NCBI GenBank assembly: GCA_021502835.1
Contig: JAKFGP010000008.1
Span: forward strand, 372,001 to 436,000
DNA length: 64,000 bases
Direction: 5' to 3'
Origin: Streptomyces thinghirensis
GTDB lineage: Bacteria; Actinomycetota; Actinomycetia; Streptomycetales; Streptomycetaceae
Shown: in pieces, positions 30,341-42,983 of the stretch
Layout: each line of letters starts with the position of its first letter
Position numbering within the stretch: the first letter of the stretch is position 1
Notes under the pieces: generated by a model
Seen by the model: the letters and a program-made list of their open reading frames with translations, nothing else
Databases searched by the model: none
What the model was told of the DNA's origin: nothing
Translations under genes and position numbers: made by a program

Positions 30341-31643
30341 TCAGTTCCAGGTACGGGCGCGCAGCGGCATCCCGGAGCCGCCCGGCTCGGGGGTCTTCAC
30401 GGCGAGGACCTGGTTGACGCCGATGCGGTTGCGCTCGAAGGCGAGCGCGGAGGCGGCCATGTACAGCTGCCAGACCCGGGCGCGGCCGGGGACTGACCAG
30501 CCGCGTGGCCGCCGCCCAGTCGGACTCCAGGTTGGCGACCCAGTGGCGCAGGGTGAGCGCGTAGTGCTCGCGGATCGACTCCACGTCGCGCACCTCGAAC
30601 CCGGCGCGCTCCAGCTGTGTGACGGTGGTGCCGACCGGGGCCAGTTCGCCGTCGGGGAAGACGTAGGCGTCGATGAACTCGTCCACGTTGTAGGCGGACT
30701 CGTCGCGCCGGGGGCGGCGGGCGATCTGGTGGTTCAGCAGCCGTCCGCCCGGCTTGAGGAGCCTGAACAGGTCGGCGGCGTACTCCAGATACCGCTCGGC
30801 ACCGACGTGCTCGGCCATACCGATGGACGAGATGGCGTCGTACGGCCCGTCCGCGACGTCCCGGTAGTCCTGGACGCGGATCTCCACCCGGTCGGTGAGC
30901 CCCTCGTCGGCGACGCGCTTGCGGGCGAACGCGGCCTGCTCCTGGGAGAGCGTGACGCCGACGACGCTCACGCCGTGCTCGCGGGCCGCGTGGATCGCCA
31001 TGGAACCCCAGCCGGAGCCGACGTCGAGAAGGCGCTGACCTGGGGTCAGGCCCAGCTTGCGGCAGACCAGTTCGAGCTTGTCGCGCTGGGCGTCCTCCAG
31101 GGTGCCGCCATCGGCCGGGAGGGCCGGCCAGTAGGCACAGGAGTAGACCATGGACGGGCCGAGGACCAGCTCGTAGAAGTCGTTGCCGACGTCGTAGTGG
31201 TGGCTGATGGCGCGTCTGTCGCTGCGCTTGGTGTGCAGGTGGCCGCGGGCCCGGCGGACCTCCTCCGGCGGCGGGGCGGGCGGCAGCGGCGGCCCGGCGA
31301 GCCTGACCAGACCGCGTACGGCGGCCCGGACCTCGGGGTCGCGGAGCGCCTCGACGAGACCGCGGGCGTCCTCGTCGCGCTCCCAGACGAGACCGGCGAG
31401 GAGACCGAGGGCGGTGTAGAGGTCGCCGTCCACGTCGAGGTCCCCGGCCACCCAGGCCCGGGCCAGGCCCAGTTCGCCCGGCTTGAACAGCAGGCGGCGC
31501 AGGGCCCTGCGGTTGCGGACGACGAGGGTCGGCGCGCCCGGCGGACCCGCCTGCGAACCGTCCCAGGCGCGGATGCGCACCGGGAGTGGTGCTCCCAGCA
31601 ACTGTTCGAAGAGGTTCTGCAGCCGCAGCGCGGCGTCAGCCAT
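30341..31643 (-). CDS. cfa: Cyclopropane-fatty-acyl-phospholipid synthase family
   Basis: A SAM-dependent enzyme that adds a methylene (or methyl) group to unsaturated acyl chains of membrane phospholipids. It has ~433 residues. The SAM-binding motif is LLDVGSGWGSMAIHAA, preceded by the family signature HYDVGNDFYELVLGPSMVYSC. The active-site region ISSIGMAEHVGAERY and NHQIARRP are present. The C-terminal part FIDAYVFPDGELAP is standard. ATG 31643 follows GGAGG. An indel near 30493 shifts the last ~50 residues; the corrected end is RARTWN-stop. The MW-type mycolic-acid cyclases are the alternatives, unlikely in Streptomyces. Confidence 0.88.
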
Positions 31644-31865
31644 GGCGTACCTCCGTGACGAGCGATCCCGGAATGTCCAACACCACGTAAACACCTGGGA
31701 GCCCGCCGCACAGTCCCCGGCGCGCGTTACGACTGAGCAAAATACCTGTACACACCACGAGGTTTTTTCGCCCCGTCGGCGCAGCGCGAAGGGGCCGCCC
31801 GCACCACGGATGGCGGACGGCCCACTTCGACGAGCTACTGCGCTACTGCGGGAGGCGGCCGGAGG

Positions 31866-33284
31866 TCAGGAGGCCTTGGCCTTCTCCTCGGTCTTCTCCG
31901 ACTTCGCGTTCTGCCCGCCCTTGTCGGTGGACTTCGGCGCGGCGGCCGGCGCCGGCTCGGCGGCCTCGTAGAACTCCTCGCGCGGGGTCTCCATCGCGCC
32001 GAGGGAGACGACCTCGCGCTTGAGGAACATGCCGAGCGTCCAGTCCGCGAAGACGCGGATCTTCCGGTTGAAGGTCGGCATCGCCATGCCGTGGTAGCCG
32101 CGGTGCATGTACCAGGCGAGGCGGCCCTTGAGCTTGATCTTCATCTTGCCCATGACGATCATCGCCACGCCCTTGTGCAGGCCGAGGCCCGCCACCGCGC
32201 CCTTGTTGGCGTGGCTGTAGTCCTTCTGCGGGAAGCCCCGCATACCGGAGATCACGTTGTCGCCGAGGACCTTGGCCTGGCGCAGCGCGTGCTGGGCGTT
32301 CGGCGGGCACCAGGCGTTCTCGTTGCCCGCCTTGCGGCCGACGAGGTCCGGCACCTGGGCGTTGTCGCCCGCGGCCCAGATGTAGTCGGTGCCCTTGACC
32401 TGGAGGGTCGGCTCGCAGTCGACGTGACCGCGGGGACCCAGCGGCAGGCCGAAGCGGGACAGCGCCGGGTTCGGCTTGACGCCGGCCGTCCAGACGATCG
32501 TGCTGGAGTCGACCTCGAGGCCGTTCTTCAGCACCACGTGGCCGTCGACGCAGGAGTCCATGGAGGTGGACAGGTAGACCTCGACGCCGCGGCCCTCGAG
32601 GTGCTCCTTGCCGTACTGGCCGAGCTTCGGACCGACCTCGGGGAGGATCTTGTCGGCGGCGTCCACGAGGACGAAACGCATGTCCTCGCGGGAGACGTTC
32701 TTGTAGTACTTGGCCGCGTCGCGCGCCATGTCCTCGACCTCACCGATGGTCTCCGCGCCGGCGAAACCGCCGCCGATGAAGACGAAGGTGAGCGCCTTGC
32801 GGCGGATCTCCTCGTCGGTGGTGGAGTCGGCCTTGTCGAGCTGCTCCAGGACGTGGTTGCGCAGGCCGATGGACTCCTCGATGCCCTTCATGCCGATGCC
32901 CTGCTCGGCGAGGCCGGGGATCGGGAAGGTGCGGGAGACCGCGCCCATGGCGATGACCAGGTAGTCGAAGGGCAGCTCGTACGCCTCGCCCACGAGGGGG
33001 CGATCGTGGCGACCTTGCGGTCCTGGTCGATGGTGGTGACCCGGCCGGTGAGGACCTCCCGCCTTCGGAAGCACGCGCCGCAGGGGGACGACGACGTGTC
33101 GCGGGGAGATGTTGCCGGCGGCGGCTTCGGGGAGGAAGGGCTGGTAGGTCATGTACGACCGCGGGTCGACGACGGTGACGGTCGCCTCGCCGTAACGCAT
33201 CTTCTTCTGGATGCGTCGAGCTGCGTACAGGCCTACGTACCCACCGCCTACTACGAGGATCCTGGGACGCTCCGTGGTGCTCAT
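31866..33284 (-). CDS. ndh: Type II NADH dehydrogenase
   Basis: A non-proton-pumping NADH:menaquinone oxidoreductase, 472 residues, peripheral on the inner face of the membrane. The FAD Rossmann motif is RILVVGGGYVGLYAARRI. YMTYQPFLPEAAAG is the NDH-2 signature, the NADH-binding motif is LTFVFIGGGFAGAETIGEVE and the second FAD motif IWAAGDNAQVPD. The C-terminal tail is Ala/Lys/Glu-rich. Two compensating indels at ~33000 and ~33060 garble about 20 residues. ATG 33284. A Rex-like operator lies ~310 bp upstream, implying control by the NADH/NAD+ ratio. Confidence 0.93.
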   Translation of the reverse strand: MSTTERPRILVVGGGYVGLYAARRIQKKMRYGEATVTVVDPRSYMTYQPFLPEAAAGNISPRHVVVPLRRVLPKAGGPHRPGHHHRPGPQGRHDRPLVGEAYELPFDYLVIAMGAVSRTFPIPGLAEQGIGMKGIEESIGLRNHVLEQLDKADSTTDEEIRRKALTFVFIGGGFAGAETIGEVEDMARDAAKYYKNVSREDMRFVLVDAADKILPEVGPKLGQYGKEHLEGRGVEVYLSTSMDSCVDGHVVLKNGLEVDSSTIVWTAGVKPNPALSRFGLPLGPRGHVDCEPTLQVKGTDYIWAAGDNAQVPDLVGRKAGNENAWCPPNAQHALRQAKVLGDNVISGMRGFPQKDYSHANKGAVAGLGLHKGVAMIVMGKMKIKLKGRLAWYMHRGYHGMAMPTFNRKIRVFADWTLGMFLKREVVSLGAMETPREEFYEAAEPAPAAAPKSTDKGGQNAKSEKTEEKAKAS

Positions 33285-33718
33285 GCCATCGAGTATCCAC
33301 CCGCCCGAGGGGGTGGTTCGTGCGCCCCTTCTACAAGCTTCGGTGGAGGCTGTGCTACCATCCGCGACCCACGTGACGGAGATCATGGCGGAGAGTGGAA
33401 CCAGCGTGTAGTGCACCCCGTTGTCAATGCCGCGTGAGCTGCTCCTCCGTCCCTCCGGGGGCGGTGGACCACCCTCCCGGAGCGCCTTCCCGGGACCCCC
33501 TCCGAAGCACCGTCCTGAACACGTTCAAAGGGCAGTTGAACCCCCAAAAGGGTCAACCGACGCGCTTTCGTCGTCCGACAGGGCCCAATTCCTTGTGAAG
33601 AACTTCACGAAGTTTCCCGACGGGATGTCACCGAGGGGCCCCGAAGGACCCCCTCGACGCGCGCTCAACCGTCGTCCGTCCTGCTCAGACCGCGACCGCG
33701 GACGCCTGCGCCCGCCCG
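33285..33718. other. Intergenic region upstream of ndh
   Basis: About 430 bases with no credible gene. It contains the Rex-like site at 33593-33610 and lower-GC stretches that should include the ndh promoter. Confidence 0.5.
33593..33610. promoter_or_regulatory. Rex-like operator (ROP) upstream of ndh
   Basis: TTGTGAAGAACTTCACGA fits the Streptomyces Rex consensus TTGTGAA-N4-TTCACAA with one mismatch. Rex is a redox-sensing repressor released by high NADH and controls respiratory genes including, as I recall, ndh. The distance to the ndh start (~310 bp) implies a long leader. Confidence 0.65.
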
Positions 33719-34661
33719 CTACGCCACCGACCACGCGATGCCGTCGAGGATGTCGTGCTCGCTCACGACGACCTCCTCCGCGCCCGTCCGCTCCATGATC
33801 GAGAGCAGGACCAGCGCTCCCGCTCCGATCACGTCGACGCGGCCCGGATGCATGGAGGGGAACGGCCGCGCGCTCGGCGTGGGTGGAGCGCAGCAGCCAG
33901 TCGGTGATCTCCCCGGACCCGGTCGCGCGAGACCCGGGAGTGGTGGATGGCGGCCGAGTCGTACTCCGGCAACTCCTGCGCGATCGCCGACACCGTGGTC
34001 ACCGAGCCGGCCAGCCCGACCAGCGTCCGCGCCTCACGCAGCGGCACCGTCTCCTCGGCGAGGTCCAGCGCCGCCTCGATGTCGGCCCGCATCGCCGCGA
34101 CCTGCGCCTCGGTGGGCGGGTCGGTCACAGCGCCGTCGCGCACCAGGTGCCGCTCGGTCAGCCGCACACAGCCGACGTCCACCGAGCGGGCCGCGCGCGT
34201 GGTCGTCCCCGACGACGAACTCGGTCGAGCCGCCGCCGATGTCGACGACCAGGTAGGGCTTGTCGAGGTGGTCGCGGCCCGCCAGCTCCCTTGGTGGCGC
34301 CGGTGAAGGAGAACTCCGCCTCCTGGTCGCCCGAGATGACCTCCGGCTCCACGCCGAGGATGTCCAGCACCCCGCGCACGAAGACGTCCCGGTTCTCCGC
34401 GTCCCGGGAGGCGGAGGTGGCCACGAAGCGCAGCCGCTCGGCGCCGTGCTCCTTGATCACCTCGGCGTACTCGCGGCAGGCGGCGAAGGTCCGCTCCAGC
34501 GCCTCGGGCGCCAGCCGCCCGGTGCGGTCGACGCCCTGGCCGAGCCGCACGATGGTCATGCGGCGGTCGAGGTCGGCCAGCTCACCGGTCTCAGGGGCGG
34601 CGTCGGCGACGAGCAGCCGGATGGAGTTCGTACCGCAGTCGACGGCGGCGACACGGGTCAC
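33719..34661 (-). CDS. ppx: Exopolyphosphatase / GppA-family phosphatase
   Basis: Ppx/GppA sugar-kinase-fold enzyme hydrolysing polyphosphate and/or pppGpp, ~313 residues. Motifs: VAAVDCGTNSIRLLVADA (phosphate 1), FVATSASRDAENR, VISGDQEAEFSFTGATK, VVDIGGGSTEFVVG (phosphate 2) and LVGLAGSVTTVSA. These short N-domain-only forms are usual in Actinobacteria. GTG 34661 overlaps the DUF501 stop by GTGA. Indels lie near 34290, 34200 and 33865-33920; the corrected C-terminus is HDILDGIAWSVA-stop. Confidence 0.88.
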
Positions 34662-35198
34662 TTGGCGTCCTCCCCCACAGGTCCCGCCGAGCGTCACGCA
34701 CGGCCCCTTGCGCCACCACTCGGGCAGCATCGCGATCGCCTCGTCGCCCAGCGGGTTGACGCCGGGACCGGCCGCCAGCGAGTGGGCGACCAGGACGTGC
34801 AGGCACTTCACGCGGTCCGGCATGCCGCCCGCGCTCGGGAAGCCGGTCAGCTCCTCGATCTCGTCACGCCGCCGGATGTAGTCCTCGTGCGCGGCGCGGT
34901 AGGCGTCGGCCAGCTCCGGATCGGTGGCCAGGCGCTCGGTCATCTCCTTCATCACGCCGTTCGCCTCCAGCGTGCCGATCGCGGAGGCCGCCTTCGGGCA
35001 CGTCAGGTAGTACAGCGTGGGGAAGGGCGTGCCGTCGGGCAGCCGGGGCGCCGTCTCCACGACGTCCGGCTGTCCGCACGGACAGCGGTGCGCGATGGCG
35101 CGCAGGCCGCGCGGAGGGCGGCCGAGCTGCTGCTTGAAGGCCTCGACGTCCGCGTCGGTGGGCTCGGTGCGCGGGGTGGTCGGCGGGGGAGTCTGCAT
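34658..35198 (-). CDS. DUF501 domain protein
   Basis: About 180 residues. The sequence QLGRPPRGLRAIAHRCPCGQ, then PFPTLYYLTCPKAASAIGTL and GGMPDRVKCLHVLVAHSLAA, is diagnostic of DUF501, conserved next to divIC and ppx in Actinobacteria; function unknown. Several conserved Cys residues (CPCG, CPKA, KCLH) suggest metal binding or a redox role. A homopolymer indel near 34674 hides the natural end (GEDAK-stop), which overlaps the ppx GTG. ATG 35198 is the chosen start; an upstream GTG adds ~14 residues. Confidence 0.82.
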
Positions 35199-35287
35199 GA
35201 CTGTCTTCTGCTGGTCTTCCTGTTGAGTCACTGCCGGCACTGTCGGCTCACTGCCGGGGTGGCCGGTTCACGGCCGGGGCGGCCGGT

Positions 35288-35770
35288 TCACGGCCGGCGG
35301 GCGGCGGCGTCGGCCTTGTCGACCCCGTCCCAGACGTTCCGGTACCAGGGGCGGTCGGCGGCGCCGCCCTCGGCGCGGGCCTGCTCGGCCGCGTCCGGGT
35401 CGACGACGACGAAGCCCGTCTCCCCCGGCATCACGTAGTGCAGCCGCAGCCGGATCTGCTGCTCGGCGTAGGCGTCGTCCTGCCAGCGTGCCTTCAGGTC
35501 GCGCAGGTCCTCGACCCGGTCGCGGGTCTCCTGCCGCTCCCGCTGGAGATCGGCGATCTCGGCGCGCTGGGCGACGTACTGCCGTATCGGGTAGGCGAGC
35601 GCCACGACGAGCGAGCAGAGCACCATCGCCAGCAGCGCGGCCCGGCCGGTCAGCCGGGAGCGACGGGCCTGGCGCTTGGTCTGCGAGCGGTAGACCCGGG
35701 CCGCGGTCTGTTCCCCGATGATCCGGATCCTGGTCGCGGTGGAGAAACGGTCCCGGTCCTTCACCGCCAT
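35288..35770 (-). CDS. divIC: Septum formation initiator DivIC/FtsB
   Basis: A bitopic division protein, 160 residues and intact. A basic cytoplasmic N-terminus (~60 residues) is followed by one TM helix (AALLAMVLCSLVVALAYPIR). A leucine-zipper-like coiled coil comes next (QRAEIADLQRERQETRDRVE) and then the C-terminal DivIC motif YAEQQIRLRLHYVMPGETGF. It pairs with FtsL/DivIB in the septal complex and is needed for sporulation septation in Streptomyces. ATG 35770 follows GGGGACAG. It heads the divIC-DUF501-ppx unit. Confidence 0.9.
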   Translation of the reverse strand: MAVKDRDRFSTATRIRIIGEQTAARVYRSQTKRQARRSRLTGRAALLAMVLCSLVVALAYPIRQYVAQRAEIADLQRERQETRDRVEDLRDLKARWQDDAYAEQQIRLRLHYVMPGETGFVVVDPDAAEQARAEGGAADRPWYRNVWDGVDKADAAARRP

Positions 35771-35798
35771 GTCTGTCCCCGCCTTAAGTCCACACGTG

Positions 35799-35843
35799 CG
35801 TACGTCCCCGCACACGGTACGGGACCGAGTACGGGGACGTACG
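35799..35843. terminator. Inverted repeat between divIC and eno
   Basis: CGTACGTCCCCG (35799-35810) pairs with CGGGGACGTACG (35832-35843) across a 21-nt loop, 29 bp after the eno stop and upstream of divIC. It could be the eno terminator or a divIC regulatory structure. Confidence 0.4.
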
Positions 35844-35871
35844 TACGACGCTGCCTACCGAGGGGTGGCGC

Positions 35872-38340
<2,469 letters not shown>

Positions 38341-38486
38341 TGCGGCAGCCGGGGCCCGCGATGGCGAGCGGTCATGACCGTAGACACGCGCTCCGCGGAT
38401 TTTCAAAGACGATCACGGCTTCTGAGACCTATCTCTCACGTGATCCAAAACGGACATACGGTCTCGAACCATGACGCGAACTGCCC

Positions 38487-39502
38487 CTACTTTTCGCCCG
38501 ATTCGCCCGTGACCGTGAGCGTCTGACCGGGCAGGATGTGGTCCGGGTCGGTGCCGACGACCTGCTTGTTGCCGACGTAGAGCGAGCGCCACCCGCCGTC
38601 GAGCTCAAGGGAGTCGGCGATACCCCAGGAGGCTGTCGCCGGAACGGACGGTGTACGAGCCGTCCGAGACCTCTCGCGCCTCGTCCTCACCGCGCGAGGC
38701 GTGCCGCCCCGACGACTCGCTCGCACGGCCGTCCGCCGCGCCCTCGTCGGCGCTGTCGCCGCGATGCTTGCCCGCGCCGGAGTCCCCGGTGTCGGTGAGC
38801 GCCGAATCCCCGCCACTCTGCCCCGCCTTGTCCGTTTCGCCGGTCTCCGGAGAGGCCGTGGGCGAAGCGTCGGCACCCTGGGAGTCGGCGCTGTCCGTGG
38901 ACTCGGCTAGGGGACGTGTCGGACTTGGTCGAATCGTCCCCGCTGTCCGACGTGGCGTCAGAGGTGGGGGGCGAAGACGGCGAAGGGGACGAAGAGGACG
39001 TCTCGGAGGTGGGTTCCGGCGACTCGGTCGTGCCGGACGGCTCGGGAGTGTCCGACGTCTCCGGCGCCGTCGGCTGCTCCGACGTGCCGTCACCCGTCGA
39101 ACCGGTTCCGCCGTCCGTGGGCGCCGGGCCGTTGCCCATGCCCGCGAGCAGGGCGCAGGTCGGCCAGGCGGCGATGCCCTGGTCCGCGTGCAGCCTCTCG
39201 GCGACTCTTATCTGCTGGGAGCGACTGGCCTGGTCGGCGCTCGGCGCGTACTCGGTGCCGCCGTACCGCTCCCAGACGTCCTGGGAGAGCTGCAGGCCGC
39301 CGTAGTACCCGTTGCCGCTGTTCTGGCTCCAGGCGCCGCCGGTCTCGCACTCGGCGACCCGGTCCCAGTTCGCCCCGTCGGCCGCGTGGGCGCCGGTGGC
39401 GCCGAGAAGCGGGATCGCGATGGCGGAGCCGGTCACTCCGGCTGCGACGACCAGGGCGGGAGCCTGGCGGGGGCGGCGGTGACGACCGTTCCCGGAGAGC
39501 AT
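38487..39502 (-). CDS. rpfC: Resuscitation-promoting factor with Ser/Thr-rich linker and LysM
   Basis: A second secreted Rpf cell-wall hydrolase, ~338 residues. Signal peptide APALVVAAGVTGSAIAIPLL then GAHAA. Rpf domain: WDRVAECETGGAWSQNSGNG (catalytic Glu in CETGG) and YYGGLQLSQDVWERYGGTEY. A ~150-residue low-complexity linker is rich in Ser, Thr, Pro, Glu and Asp. The C-terminus is a LysM (SYTVRSGDSLWGIADSLELD and ILPGQTLTVTG). Indels lie near 38910 and 38625. It is just upstream of rpfA in the same direction but has its own ~140-bp upstream region. I did not find ydaO motifs there. Confidence 0.88.
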
Positions 39503-39645
39503 GCGACGACCTTTCACGAGACAGCGGGGACCGCGCGGCGGGTGATGCTCGGCGCCACGCTGATTCGTGAACGTATAGGCAGATGATCGCTTGTCACAAG
39601 TTCATGCCGCGCAGATCACGTGAAGATCACAGAGTTGAGCGCGTG

Positions 39646-40956
39646 TCACTTTTGCGTCGGCGATGAACCGTTGCCCGCCGACGACGGGACGGGTGTGAAC
39701 GACACGGGCAAGGTGCGCAGACCTCGCATGATGAGCCCGCCGCGCCAGCGCAGTTCGGCCGGGTCCGCGGCGAGGCGCAGGTCCGGGAAGCGGGTGAGCA
39801 GTGTGGCGAGGGCGGTCTGCCCCTCCAGGCGGGCGAGCGGGGCGCCGAGGCAGTAGTGGATGCCGTGGCCGTACCCGAGGTGCTGGCTGTCGCGGCGGGA
39901 GAGATCCAGGGTGTCCGGGGTCCGCGAACCGCTCCGGGTCCCGGTCGGCGGCGGCGAGGACGACGAGGACGGGGTCGCCGGCCGCGATGTCCTGCCCGCC
40001 GATGCTGAGCGGCCGGGTGGCGAAGCGCCAGGTGGCCATCTCCACCGGGCCGTCGTAGCGCAGGAGTTCCTCGACGCCGGTCTCCAGCAGGGCGCGCTCG
40101 CCCGCGGCGAGGGACGTCTGCAGGCGGTCCCGTTGTCCGGGGTGGGTGAGCAGGGCGGTACGCGCCGTTGCCGATGAGGTTCACCGTGGTCTCGAAACCC
40201 GCGAAGAGCAGGATGAAGGCCATCGCCGCCGCCTCGTTCTCGGTGAGGTGTTCGCCGTGGTCGGAGGCGCGGATGAGCCCGGAGATGAGGTCCTCGCCGG
40301 GGCCGGGCTCGGGCGGCAGTGCCGCGCGCTTGCGGTGGATGAGGTCGGCGAGATAGCCCCGCATCTTCTTCACCGACCGCGCGACCCCGCCCCGGGGCCC
40401 GCCGCCGTGACGGATCATCATGCCCGCCCAGTCCCGGAAGTCGTCCTGGTCCTCGCGGGGTACGCCGAGCAGGTCGCAGATGGCGTAGATGGGCAGCGGG
40501 AACGCGAACTCGTGGATCAGGTCGGCGCTGCCGGTGCCGGCGAAGCGGCCGATGAGGTCGTCGGCCAGCTCCTGCACCCGGGGCGCGAACTCGGCGACCC
40601 GGCGGGGTGTGAACGCCTTGCTGACCAGCCGCCGCAGCCTCGTGTGGTCCGGCGGGTCGATGTTCAGCAGGTGGGTCATCAGCTCGGCCTTCCGCTCCCC
40701 CGGAATGCCGGTCTTGCCCTTGGCGTGCGCGGGCTCGTCGTGGTGCGCCGGGTTCTTGGACAGCCGCGGTCGGCGAGGGCCTGCTTGGCGTCGGCGTACC
40801 GGGTGACCAGCCAGGCCTCCACACCGCTGGGCAGCCGCGTGCGGTGCACCGGGGCGTGCTCCCGCAGCCAGGCGTAGGCGGGGTAGGGGTCGCTCGCGAA
40901 CTCCCCAGGTGAAGAGCTCCGGGGGCGGGACGGTCGGGCGTGGAGTGGTCGGTCAC
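39646..40956 (-). CDS. cyp107U1: Cytochrome P450, CYP107 family
   Basis: A soluble heme monooxygenase, 436 residues. I-helix oxygen groove LLFAGFETTVN (AGxET). K-helix ExxR in EELLRYDGPVE. Heme loop LGYGHGIHYCLGAPLARLEG with the thiolate Cys. The N-terminal FASDPYPAYAWLREHAPVHR is typical of actinomycete P450s. Compensating indels occur near 40900, 40760, 40155 and 39920. By recalled synteny this is S. coelicolor SCO3099 (CYP107U1), reported as required for sporulation and antibiotic production. No ferredoxin gene is nearby, so redox partners come from elsewhere. Confidence 0.85.
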   Translation of the reverse strand: MTDHSTPDRPAPGALHLGSSRATPTPPTPGCGSTPRCTARGCPAVWRPGWSPGTPTPSRPSPTAAVQEPGAPRRARARQGQDRHSGGAEGRADDPPAEHRPAGPHEAAAAGQQGVHTPPGRRVRAPGAGAGRRPHRPLRRHRQRRPDPRVRVPAAHLRHLRPARRTPRGPGRLPGLGGHDDPSRRRAPGRGRAVGEEDAGLSRRPHPPQARGTAARARPRRGPHLRAHPRLRPRRTPHRERGGGDGLHPALRGFRDHGEPHRQRRVPPCSPTPDNGTACRRPSPRASAPCWRPASRNSCATTARWRWPPGASPPGRSASAGRTSRPATPSSSSSPPPTGTRSGSRTPDTLDLSRRDSQHLGYGHGIHYCLGAPLARLEGQTALATLLTRFPDLRLAADPAELRWRGGLIMRGLRTLPVSFTPVPSSAGNGSSPTQK

Positions 40957-41064
40957 CCCTTGACCGTATCCGGGGAGCCGGCGGTGACCGGGACGGTGGT
41001 GGCCCTCCCCCGGCGGTGATCAGGGCGGTGGTGGCTCCCCCGGCGGCGCCGGACGGCACCGGTC

Positions 41065-42080
41065 TCAGCCCCCGGCGGTCTCGACCTCCCTGATCGCGTC
41101 CCGGTACGCCCGGGCCGCCGCTCTCAGTGCGGCCTCCGGGTCCGTGCCCTCGGCCTCGGCGCGGGCCGCCAGGGACAGCAGTTCGTAGCCGATGCCCTCA
41201 CCGGTGGGCAGCGGGACGGACAGGCCCGCCGTGCGCACTCGGGAGGCGAGCTTGGCGGCGAGGGCGAGTCCCGGCTGGCCGAGGGGGACGCCCTCGGTGA
41301 CCGAGGTCCGCTGCTTCTCGTCCGCCTTGGTGCGCAGCCAGTGCTCCCTGACCTCTTCGGGGGTGGACGCGGTCTCGTCGCCGAAGACGTGCGGGTGGCG
41401 GTGGATCAGCTTGGCGACGATGGTGCCGGCCACGTCGTCGACGGAGAACGGCGCGTCGGGGTCCTCCTCCGCGATGCGGGCGTGGAAGACGACCTGGAGG
41501 AGTACGTCGCCCAGTTCCTCGCGGAGTTCGTCGCGGTCGCCGTCCTCGATCGCCTCGACGAGTTCGTACGCCTCCTCGATGGCGTACTTGGCCAGGCCCT
41601 CGCGGGTGCGCTGCGAGGACCAGGGGCACTCGACGCGGATGCGGTCCATGACCTGGACGAGGTCGAGCAGGCGGGGCGCCCGGCAGGTCGTAGGAGGCGG
41701 GGAGCAGCTCCAGGTCCGGCATGCGGACGCGGCCGGACCCGGCGAGGCGGGCCAGTCCGTCGGTGAGGGCGGGGTCGCCCCTCACCGGTCGCCACGACCA
41801 CCACGGTGCGGCCGCCGGCGCAGGCGGCGACCAGTTCCTCGGCGGTCGGGGCCGTCTCGTCGACCCGTATGCCCGCCTCGCGCAGGTACGGCAGCTGCGG
41901 GTGGGCGCCGTCGGCGCACAGGACGCGGTCGGCGGTGCGCAGGGCCTGCCAGGCGGGCCAGGACAGCAGGCCGGGGGCGACGCGGTGGCTGGTGGTGAGC
42001 AGGACGACGCGGCCGGGGTCGGGGGCGGTGCCGGGGGTGGTGTCGGCGGTGGTTGCGTTCACGATCAGAACGTAACGCAC
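41065..42080 (-). CDS. mazG: MazG-like nucleoside triphosphate pyrophosphohydrolase
   Basis: House-cleaning NTP pyrophosphatase. The C-terminal MazG domain carries the metal site EEAYELVEAIEDGDRDELRE and EELGDVLLQVVFHARIAEED. MDRIRVECPWSSQRTREGLA is the family entry motif, and FGDETASTPEEVREHWLRTK follows. About 100 N-terminal residues (VVLLTTSHRVAPGLLSWPAW) look like a degenerate tetrapyrrole-methylase-type domain, as in MazG of other Actinobacteria. Indels occur near 41785 and 41685. The start is uncertain: GTG 42080 is the longest, GTG 42062 (VNATTADTTPG) is nearly as good. Neither has a strong ribosome site. Confidence 0.85.
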
Positions 42081-42137
42081 GCGGCCGACAGCCCCGTGAG
42101 TTGTCCACAGGGGCGGCGGAGCGCCCCCGCAGGACCG

Positions 42138-42785
42138 TTACGCCGTCTGTTGTGTCCGCGCCGCCGTGATCTCCCGCACCCACGGCACCTTGGTGTCGAC
42201 GCGGCTGCTCTTCTGTACGTCCCAGGCGCCGTAGCGCGGGTTGAGGTCGACGTCGAGCTTCTCGGAGGCCTTGGCGAGGGCCTGCCAGAACTCGGGGCGG
42301 CTGGTGTCGGTGCCGAGGCTCTCGGCGAGCTTCTGGGCCTCCAGCTGGAGGCGGAGGTTGTCGTCGAGGCGCTCGGGCGGGACGCCGTACTGCTGGAGCC
42401 AGACGGTCTCCAGCTCCTTGGCGCCGCCCGCCTGCTCCTCCAGGCCGCCGCGCATCTCCTGCACTTCTCGGCGGCTGACGGTCACGCCCGCGTCCTGGGC
42501 GGCGCGGTGCAGGACCCGGTCGAGGACCATGCCGTGCAGGGTGTCGCGGGTGAGGGTGCCGGTGCGGGCGACGACCTGCTCGTACTGGGCGTCGTCGGGG
42601 ACGGCGGCCCGCTGGGCGTCGCGCACCTCGTCGACGCGGTTCTCCAGCTGGGAGACGGTGATCCGCTGGTCGCCGACGACGGCCGCCGCTCCCGGATGCG
42701 CGTCGTTGCCGCAGGCGGTGAGCAGGGGCGCCGCTGCGGCGATCGCGGCGGTGAACAGGAGCGCGGTGCGACGGCGGCGGTGCAA
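42138..42785 (-). CDS. SurA-N-like lipoprotein chaperone
   Basis: 215 residues, intact. Lipoprotein signal peptide RRRRTALLFTAAIAAAAPLL with lipobox LLTACG. A SurA N-terminal-type chaperone domain follows (VGDQRITVSQLENRVDEVRD, then DTLHGMVLDRVLHRAAQDAG and VTVSRREVQEMRGGLEEQAG). No PPIase domain follows. The best start is a TTG at 42785, with GGGAGG five bases upstream; ATG/GTG alternatives lack ribosome sites. It likely folds or holds secreted proteins at the outer face of the membrane. It may share a transcript with mazG, 57 bp downstream. Confidence 0.85.
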   Translation of the reverse strand: MHRRRRTALLFTAAIAAAAPLLTACGNDAHPGAAAVVGDQRITVSQLENRVDEVRDAQRAAVPDDAQYEQVVARTGTLTRDTLHGMVLDRVLHRAAQDAGVTVSRREVQEMRGGLEEQAGGAKELETVWLQQYGVPPERLDDNLRLQLEAQKLAESLGTDTSRPEFWQALAKASEKLDVDLNPRYGAWDVQKSSRVDTKVPWVREITAARTQQTA

Positions 42786-42983
42786 GGAAACCTCCCGTTG
42801 GAGATTGCAATAGACAGGTGCGGCGCCCAGCGCCTCCACCAGGGGTGGTGGTCGGGCGACGGGCGGGCGCACAAAGTCTTGCGATGATCGATGGTAGGCA
42901 GTGGCCCGGCTCTGGCCAACCCATTCGACCAACGATTCACCAGGACTTCGGGCACCGCCGCGCCCTGGCCGGGGTGGTGGCCG

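Noticed and set aside
39580..39640. CRP-like half sites (GATCACGTGAAGATCAC) near the rpfC promoter
   Set aside because: The spacing and symmetry do not fit a full CRP site well; too weak to list as a feature.
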